A DNA stretch of 8,977 nucleotides from Desulfosporosinus sp. (GTDB lineage Bacteria > Bacillota > Desulfitobacteriia > Desulfitobacteriales > Desulfitobacteriaceae): assembly GCA_016278585.1 (NCBI GenBank), contig JADQBO010000458.1, positions 1-8,977 on the forward strand, written 5' to 3'. Below, one piece after another: positions 4,776-8,977 of the stretch. The stretch's first letter is position 1; each line of letters opens with the position of its first letter. The position numbers and the translations under genes are program-made. The notes beneath the pieces are model-generated. The model did not search any database and was not told the DNA's origin. It was given only the letters and a program-made list of their open reading frames with translations.

Positions 4776-6038
4776 ATGCATTATCTCATTATCGGCAATA
4801 GTGCGGCAGGTGTTTTCGCAGCTGAAACAATTCGTGGTCTAGATTCTGACGGACAAATCACCATGATTTCAAATGAAAATTGTTTACCTTATTCGCGGTG
4901 TCTAATTTCATATTATTTAGGGAATGAAGTTACAGAAGAAATGATGTACATTCGAGATGAAACTTTTTACAATGATACGGGAATTGACTTTAAAGTTGGA
5001 TATGTTGAACGGGTAAACGCGGATTCTAAAAGCGTCTTGTTAGACTCGGGTGAAAATGTTACTTATGACAAGTTGTTGGTTGCCACGGGTTCTTCTCCGT
5101 TCAACCCTCCACTTGAGGGAAGTGACGTAGACGGAATCTTTGAACTACGCACCTTAGAGGATGCTAAAGCTGTGGCTGAATTTGCTCCAAAAGCAAAAGC
5201 AGCCGTTGTTATGGGCGCCGGTCTCGTAGGGCTCAAAGGTGCCCATGGACTTCATGAACTAGGGATCAATGTAACAATTGTAGGGTCAGCCCCTCAAGTT
5301 TTGCGGCACTCAATTGATGTAGAGTCCGCTGGGATTCTGACAAAGGTATTAGAAGAAGATGGTTATCGTGTCCTCCTAAATACCAAAGTAGCTAAAGTGC
5401 TAGGTGAAGAGGATGAAGATGGACGGATGTCAGTATCTGGTGTGCTTTTGAATACTGGTGAACAGATTCCTTGTGAGATGATCATTAGAGCGGTTGGAGT
5501 CCGTCCCAATGTAAAGTTGGTCAGTAATAGCGGGGTAGCAGTAAATTACGGTATTATTGTTGATGAACAAATGCAGACGTCAGTCAATGATATTTATGCT
5601 GCGGGTGATGTTGCTGAGGCATCTGACCTCTTAAGTGGCGAAAAAGGTATGAGTGCTTTATGGCCGACTGCGACAGAACAAGGAATTATAGCTGGATGCA
5701 ACATGGTGGGTGTCAAGCGTAAATATTCGGGTTCACTAGCTTTAAATTCTGCTGTAATCTGCGGTGTAGGAATTATTTCTACTGGAATAGTGAATTTACC
5801 TCCCGGAGAAGGTAGGGTGCTCAGAGCATCAGAACCTGATAAAAATTTCTATCGTAAGTTCGTTATTAGAGATGGACGTCTGGTGGGAATGATCATGGTA
5901 GGTGACATCGAAGGGGCAGGTATTTTGAGCGGCTTAATTCGGAAGAGGGCTAAAGTTAACGAAAAATATCTGAACAAAATGTTAGTAAGTCCGATTGAAT
6001 ATCCTGAGTACTTGCCGGCAGAGAGAGGGGGTCAGTAA
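4776..6038 (+). CDS. FAD/NAD(P)-dependent oxidoreductase (pyridine nucleotide-disulfide type)
   Basis: This 420-residue flavoprotein has an N-terminal FAD Rossmann motif (GNSAAG, 7-12), the ATG hinge (LLVATGSSPFNPP, about 100-112), an NAD(P)-binding Rossmann motif (VVMGAGLVGLKGAHGL, 144-159) and the second FAD motif YAAGD ending at Asp278. It should pass electrons between NAD(P)H and the ferredoxins in the cytoplasm, like the FNOR proteins encoded with CooF. Cys42 in PYSRCLISYYLG falls where CoA-disulfide and persulfide reductases carry their redox Cys (CGLPYY context); whether it is catalytic here is not known. ATG 4776 follows GGGTGAT at 4765-4771; a GTG at 4767 would overlap the previous gene and has poorer context. 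One base separates it from the upstream stop. The next gene begins 1 nt after its stop, which suggests translational coupling. Confidence 0.9.
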   Translation: MHYLIIGNSAAGVFAAETIRGLDSDGQITMISNENCLPYSRCLISYYLGNEVTEEMMYIRDETFYNDTGIDFKVGYVERVNADSKSVLLDSGENVTYDKLLVATGSSPFNPPLEGSDVDGIFELRTLEDAKAVAEFAPKAKAAVVMGAGLVGLKGAHGLHELGINVTIVGSAPQVLRHSIDVESAGILTKVLEEDGYRVLLNTKVAKVLGEEDEDGRMSVSGVLLNTGEQIPCEMIIRAVGVRPNVKLVSNSGVAVNYGIIVDEQMQTSVNDIYAAGDVAEASDLLSGEKGMSALWPTATEQGIIAGCNMVGVKRKYSGSLALNSAVICGVGIISTGIVNLPPGEGRVLRASEPDKNFYRKFVIRDGRLVGMIMVGDIEGAGILSGLIRKRAKVNEKYLNKMLVSPIEYPEYLPAERGGQ

Positions 6039-6039
6039 A

Positions 6040-8121
6040 ATGGGTTCATACGTAAGAACGCGGGCCCTAGTTTCAAGCAATCAACCTTTAGAACATGATA
6101 AAGAATTGCGGACGTCTATTTGCTGTCTTTGTAATGGTGGGTGTGGGATAAGAATTAGTCTAGATCAAGACGGGAAGATCAAGGCTGTTTTTGGAGATCC
6201 TGAGAATCCTTATAATAAAGGTAAAATCTGTCCTAAACCCATGGAAATCGCCCAAACTCTTTATGGAACATATAGGGTTAGATATCCAATGAAAAAGGTT
6301 AAGGGCAAGTTTGAGCGAATAAGTTGGGACGAGGCCTTAGATTTGATCGCCCGAAAATATAACCAGTATATCCAGGAAAATGGTACAGGATCGATTGTGG
6401 GTATCACATCCAAAATTGGTGGGTCTTACAGTAAGTTGGCTCATGGCATATTTTCATCCTTAACCGGTCTGGTGAATTACGGAACTGGACCAATCTGTAC
6501 CGATTCGGAAGCGAATATACGCAAGAAACTTTTCGGAGACGGTTCTGGGACAAGCCCCCTCTCTGATGTAGTAAATGCCAAGATACTGCTAATAGTAGGT
6601 AACAATGCTGCCCAAACGAAGGCGGGACAATTCCACTGGATTACAGAAGCTAAGCGTTCAGGAACACGTATAGTAGTTATTGACACACGCTTTACAGAGA
6701 CGGCTCAAGCTGCTGACTTATTTATTCAGATCAGACCGGGAACGGACACTGCTTTAGGTATGGCGTTATTGAATTATATCATCAAGAATAACCTCTATGA
6801 TCGAACGTTTGTAGCTGAAAATACCAATGGATTCGAAAAACTGGCACAAGATGTAAGCGCTTTTACAATAGAGCGCGCTGCAGAGATCACCGGAGTTCCC
6901 CAAAATGTTATTGAGAAATTAGCTCAAGATTTAACGACGTTGAAACCAGGCATGCTGTTTGAAGGTCGAGGTGTCGTCTGTGTCAATAATGCAGGAGCTT
7001 CAGTTTGGGCTTTTGAAGGGCTAATGGCGATACTGGGAAATATCGGAAAACCAGGGGCTGGGATTATTTCGCATATCAACAACACTGGTGGTATTAGCAA
7101 TTTGATTGAGGCTAAGGATGTTATGAAGCCCGATCGCAAGAGATCATCCAGTGCTCTCTACAAAGACATGGAACAGGGAGACGTCAAAATGCTCTTAATC
7201 TCAGGGAATCCCTGCGTAACTTGGCCTGATAGCGCGCGAATGAGTAAGGCAATTAAAGGACTAGATTTTGTGGTTAGTCATACCCTAGTACTGGATGACT
7301 CAGCTGTACTAGCAGACATTGTGCTTCCTGCTACTCACTGGCTAGAAGAAGCTGGAATACAAGCAAGTGTGCACAGAGTTTTGCAGTGGAAAAATAAAGT
7401 AGTCGAGATACGCGGTGAAGAAAAATCCGGCGGAGATTTCTACCGTTTATTAGCAGAGCGTATGGGTTTGCCGTCATCCTATTTCCCTGATTCTCCTGAA
7501 TCTGCCTGGGAACTAGAAAGAAAATACAATAAAAATGTAACAGGTATTAGCAGGGAACGGATGATGGCAACACCGGGTGGAGTGCATTTTCCGTGTGCGG
7601 AAATTGGTAAGGAGAGAGTGCGCCTATTTGCTGATGGTAAGTTTAAAACACCCTCTGGTAAAGTGGAGCTGACAGGAGTCAGCGATGCTCCCCTTGATTA
7701 TGTGGATACCTTTGATGCACCTGGAAATCTTGGTTCCAGTCGTGAGGAATTCCCCTATCTCTTCAGCACGAATAAGGTAGCAAGCCACTACCATTCAGAA
7801 TGCCAATATAGTGATTGGGCTAATGAAATGGAACAACCATACGTGGAAATGCATCCTCTGACCGCGTTAGAGATAGGTGCTGTGGAAGGTAGTCGTGTGA
7901 GAGTAAAGACGGTTGCGGGCTCGATTGTTTTGCTGGCAAAGCTTACTCATTCTGTGCCACGGGGGTTTCTCTCTACCCAACCTTATTACGGATTGCAATC
8001 TCCTTATGGACAAGCACCGGCCAACACCCTTTTTCCAGTAGCTGCCGATCCCGTTGGAGGTAACCTAGTTAGCAAAAACGTTATGTGTAGTGCTAAAGTC
8101 GAGGGGGGTCAAGGATCATGA
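6040..8121 (+). CDS. Cytoplasmic molybdopterin oxidoreductase, DMSO-reductase family
   Basis: The 693-residue protein is the probable catalytic subunit. An N-terminal [4Fe-4S] site uses Cys28/31/35 (CCLCNGGC) and Cys64 (GKICPKP), with Lys66 at the usual electron-relay position. The cofactor-binding domains follow: WDEALDLIA at 96-104, LLIVGNNAAQTK and IVVIDTRFTETAQAADLFI, and the C-terminal dinucleotide-binding domain with PYVEMHPLTALEIGA. Cys153 (GPICTDSEANI) is at the position of the Mo ligand. Formate dehydrogenases have Cys/Sec followed by His, here Thr, and Nap/Nas-type nitrate reductases have Cys-Met, so neither is favoured. There is no twin-Arg signal, so it stays inside the cell. ATG 6040 follows GAGAGAGGGGG (6020-6031); the frame is open 15 codons further up but that is the preceding gene's tail. 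It overlaps the next gene by 4 nt. Substrate unknown. Confidence 0.9.
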   Translation: MGSYVRTRALVSSNQPLEHDKELRTSICCLCNGGCGIRISLDQDGKIKAVFGDPENPYNKGKICPKPMEIAQTLYGTYRVRYPMKKVKGKFERISWDEALDLIARKYNQYIQENGTGSIVGITSKIGGSYSKLAHGIFSSLTGLVNYGTGPICTDSEANIRKKLFGDGSGTSPLSDVVNAKILLIVGNNAAQTKAGQFHWITEAKRSGTRIVVIDTRFTETAQAADLFIQIRPGTDTALGMALLNYIIKNNLYDRTFVAENTNGFEKLAQDVSAFTIERAAEITGVPQNVIEKLAQDLTTLKPGMLFEGRGVVCVNNAGASVWAFEGLMAILGNIGKPGAGIISHINNTGGISNLIEAKDVMKPDRKRSSSALYKDMEQGDVKMLLISGNPCVTWPDSARMSKAIKGLDFVVSHTLVLDDSAVLADIVLPATHWLEEAGIQASVHRVLQWKNKVVEIRGEEKSGGDFYRLLAERMGLPSSYFPDSPESAWELERKYNKNVTGISRERMMATPGGVHFPCAEIGKERVRLFADGKFKTPSGKVELTGVSDAPLDYVDTFDAPGNLGSSREEFPYLFSTNKVASHYHSECQYSDWANEMEQPYVEMHPLTALEIGAVEGSRVRVKTVAGSIVLLAKLTHSVPRGFLSTQPYYGLQSPYGQAPANTLFPVAADPVGGNLVSKNVMCSAKVEGGQGS

Positions 8122-8678
8122 ATCTGCATGCTATGTTAGTCGATGTGTCAAGATGCATCGAGTGTAAGAGCTGTACTGTTGCGTGTAAACAAGATAATGG
8201 CCTCCAAATGGGGGACTGGTGGTTAAACATAAGGCGGAGGGAAGATCTTAAGACTAATTTAGTCCGATATTATCAGACTCAGTCTTGTAGACACTGCGTT
8301 GACCCTGTTTGCCAAGTCGTGTGCCCAGTAGGTGCTATTGAACGTGGTAAAGACGGGCTAGTAATTCAAGATGACCAAAAATGTCTCGGATGTCATGTTT
8401 GTGTAACCACTTGTCCGCATAGGGGAATGAAGATTATGACAAACGGGAAAGTAGGAAAATGTACTTTTTGTAGACATCGCTTGGAAAGAGGTCAAGAGCC
8501 TGCGTGTGTGACGGTCTGTCCGGTTAATTCTCGAGTTTATGGTGAACGAGAAGAGATCCTTCGTGAGGCCAGCAAACGTATGGAAGAGTTAAGAGCGAAG
8601 GGAATGCGCGTCCATCTCGAAGGAGAGGATATAGAGCAAACTGCAGTAATGTATCTAATAGTTGATGTGGAGAGCTAG
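8118..8678 (+). CDS. PsrB/PhsB-like four-cluster ferredoxin subunit
   Basis: This 186-residue protein binds four [4Fe-4S] clusters through sixteen Cys: 13/16/19/23, 57/60/65/69, 89/92/95/99 and 115/118/130/134. Arrangement and spacing match the electron-transfer subunits of the DMSO-reductase family (DmsB, PsrB, PhsB, NrfC), with C-terminal PACVTVCPVNSRVYGE typical of them. Its start overlaps the molybdoenzyme stop (ATGA), with GAGGGGGG (8101-8108) as ribosome site inside that gene, so the two are very probably made together and form a complex. These subunits normally dock to an NrfD-type membrane anchor. None follows: the next genes are tRNAs, and no signal peptide is present. It probably links the Mo subunit to the FAD protein and first ferredoxin in the cytoplasm. 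The last 40 residues are charged helix plus a short beta-like end. Confidence 0.9.
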   Translation: MNLHAMLVDVSRCIECKSCTVACKQDNGLQMGDWWLNIRRREDLKTNLVRYYQTQSCRHCVDPVCQVVCPVGAIERGKDGLVIQDDQKCLGCHVCVTTCPHRGMKIMTNGKVGKCTFCRHRLERGQEPACVTVCPVNSRVYGEREEILREASKRMEELRAKGMRVHLEGEDIEQTAVMYLIVDVES

Positions 8679-8783
8679 GTACTAACTATTGAAGACCAAT
8701 CAAGTGAATGAATCAGTTGAACCATTCTTGGTAGGATGTTTTCAGGGCTGTCCAAATTCTTTCAAATAACTTAGCGAAAAGAG

Positions 8784-8812
8784 TTGACATTTTAGTAACC
8801 TTCAGCTATACT
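8784..8812 (+). promoter_or_regulatory. Strong sigma-A promoter of the tRNA genes
   Basis: A perfect -35 TTGACA (8784-8789) is followed after 17 nt by TATACT (8807-8812), five of six to consensus. The start should be near 8819, about 15 nt before tRNA-Glu. There is no clear terminator between the ferredoxin stop at 8678 and this promoter, so some read-through from the redox operon is possible. Confidence 0.8.
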
Positions 8813-8833
8813 AAAAAAGTTCTCAAAAACAGT

Positions 8834-8909
8834 GGCCCGTTGGTCAAGCGGTCTAAGACACCGCCCTTTCACGGCGGTTACACGGGTTCGAATCCCGTAC
8901 GGGTCACCA
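8834..8909 (+). tRNA. tRNA-Glu (anticodon UUC)
   Basis: The cloverleaf folds completely: acceptor GGCCCGT (8834-8840) with ACGGGTC (8899-8905), including one G-U pair; anticodon stem CCGCC/GGCGG (8861-8865, 8873-8877) around loop CTTTCAC with anticodon TTC at 8868-8870; T arm with GGTTCGAATCC. Discriminator A and an encoded CCA (8907-8909) end the gene. It is the first tRNA of a cluster that continues past the window. Confidence 0.96.
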
Positions 8910-8922
8910 AATAAAAGCTCTA

Positions 8923-8977
<55 letters not shown>

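Noticed and set aside
6477..7139. Minus-strand open frames inside the molybdoenzyme gene
   Set aside because: They lie opposite a well-conserved coding frame and show no domain, start signal or independent composition.
4313..8121. CO dehydrogenase or formate dehydrogenase operon
   Set aside because: No CooS-type subunit is present, and the His following the catalytic Cys/Sec of formate dehydrogenases is missing; only the CooF/FNOR carriers and the general Mo fold match.
8679..8783. Terminator after the second ferredoxin
   Set aside because: Only short, interrupted complementarity (for example TTGA/TCAA near 8690) and no T run; nothing convincing.

Overview
The window looks like chromosomal DNA of a low-GC, anaerobic, spore-former-type Firmicute, most like the Desulfosporosinus/Desulfitobacterium group. 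The signs are strong Gram-positive Shine-Dalgarno sites, sigma-A promoters, a DUF1847 remnant, a CooF-like ferredoxin, a molybdopterin oxidoreductase and Bacillus/Clostridium-type tRNAs with encoded CCA. The genus is an inference, not a demonstrated match.

Layout: (1) 1-329, minus strand, the N-terminal 109 residues of an OsmC/Ohr-family protein that runs off the left edge. (2) 330-814, a divergent intergenic region with one good sigma-A promoter (556-584), an extended -10 promoter (777-785) and several TGGAA/TTCCA dyads. (3) 815-1483, a CRP/FNR-family regulator closed by a strong terminator. (4) 1513-2055, gene debris: a tail fragment of a TauE-type permease whose last 90 bp are identical to the intact permease gene further on, then a frameshifted and truncated DUF1847 gene. 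(5) 2284-3678, a small two-helix membrane protein and an intact TauE/SafE permease, probably one transcript. (6) 3827-4305, a decayed N-terminal part of an IS1182-like transposase. (7) 4313-8678, a tightly packed four-gene redox operon. (8) 8834-8977, tRNA-Glu(UUC) and a partial tRNA-Val(UAC) behind a strong promoter.

The operon encodes a CooF-like ferredoxin with four [4Fe-4S] clusters, a pyridine nucleotide-disulfide-type FAD oxidoreductase, a molybdopterin oxidoreductase with an N-terminal [4Fe-4S] site and a Cys at the expected Mo-ligand position, and a second PsrB/PhsB-like four-cluster ferredoxin. None has a Tat or Sec signal and there is no membrane anchor subunit before the tRNA genes, so the simplest model is a soluble cytoplasmic complex moving electrons between NAD(P)H, the ferredoxins and the Mo site. 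The substrate cannot be read from the sequence. The His that follows the catalytic Cys/Sec in formate dehydrogenases is absent, the FAD protein has a Cys where CoA-disulfide/persulfide reductases carry theirs, and a TauE permease (family linked to sulfite/sulfonate and other organic anions) lies just upstream. A sulfur-compound substrate is therefore a reasonable but unproven idea.
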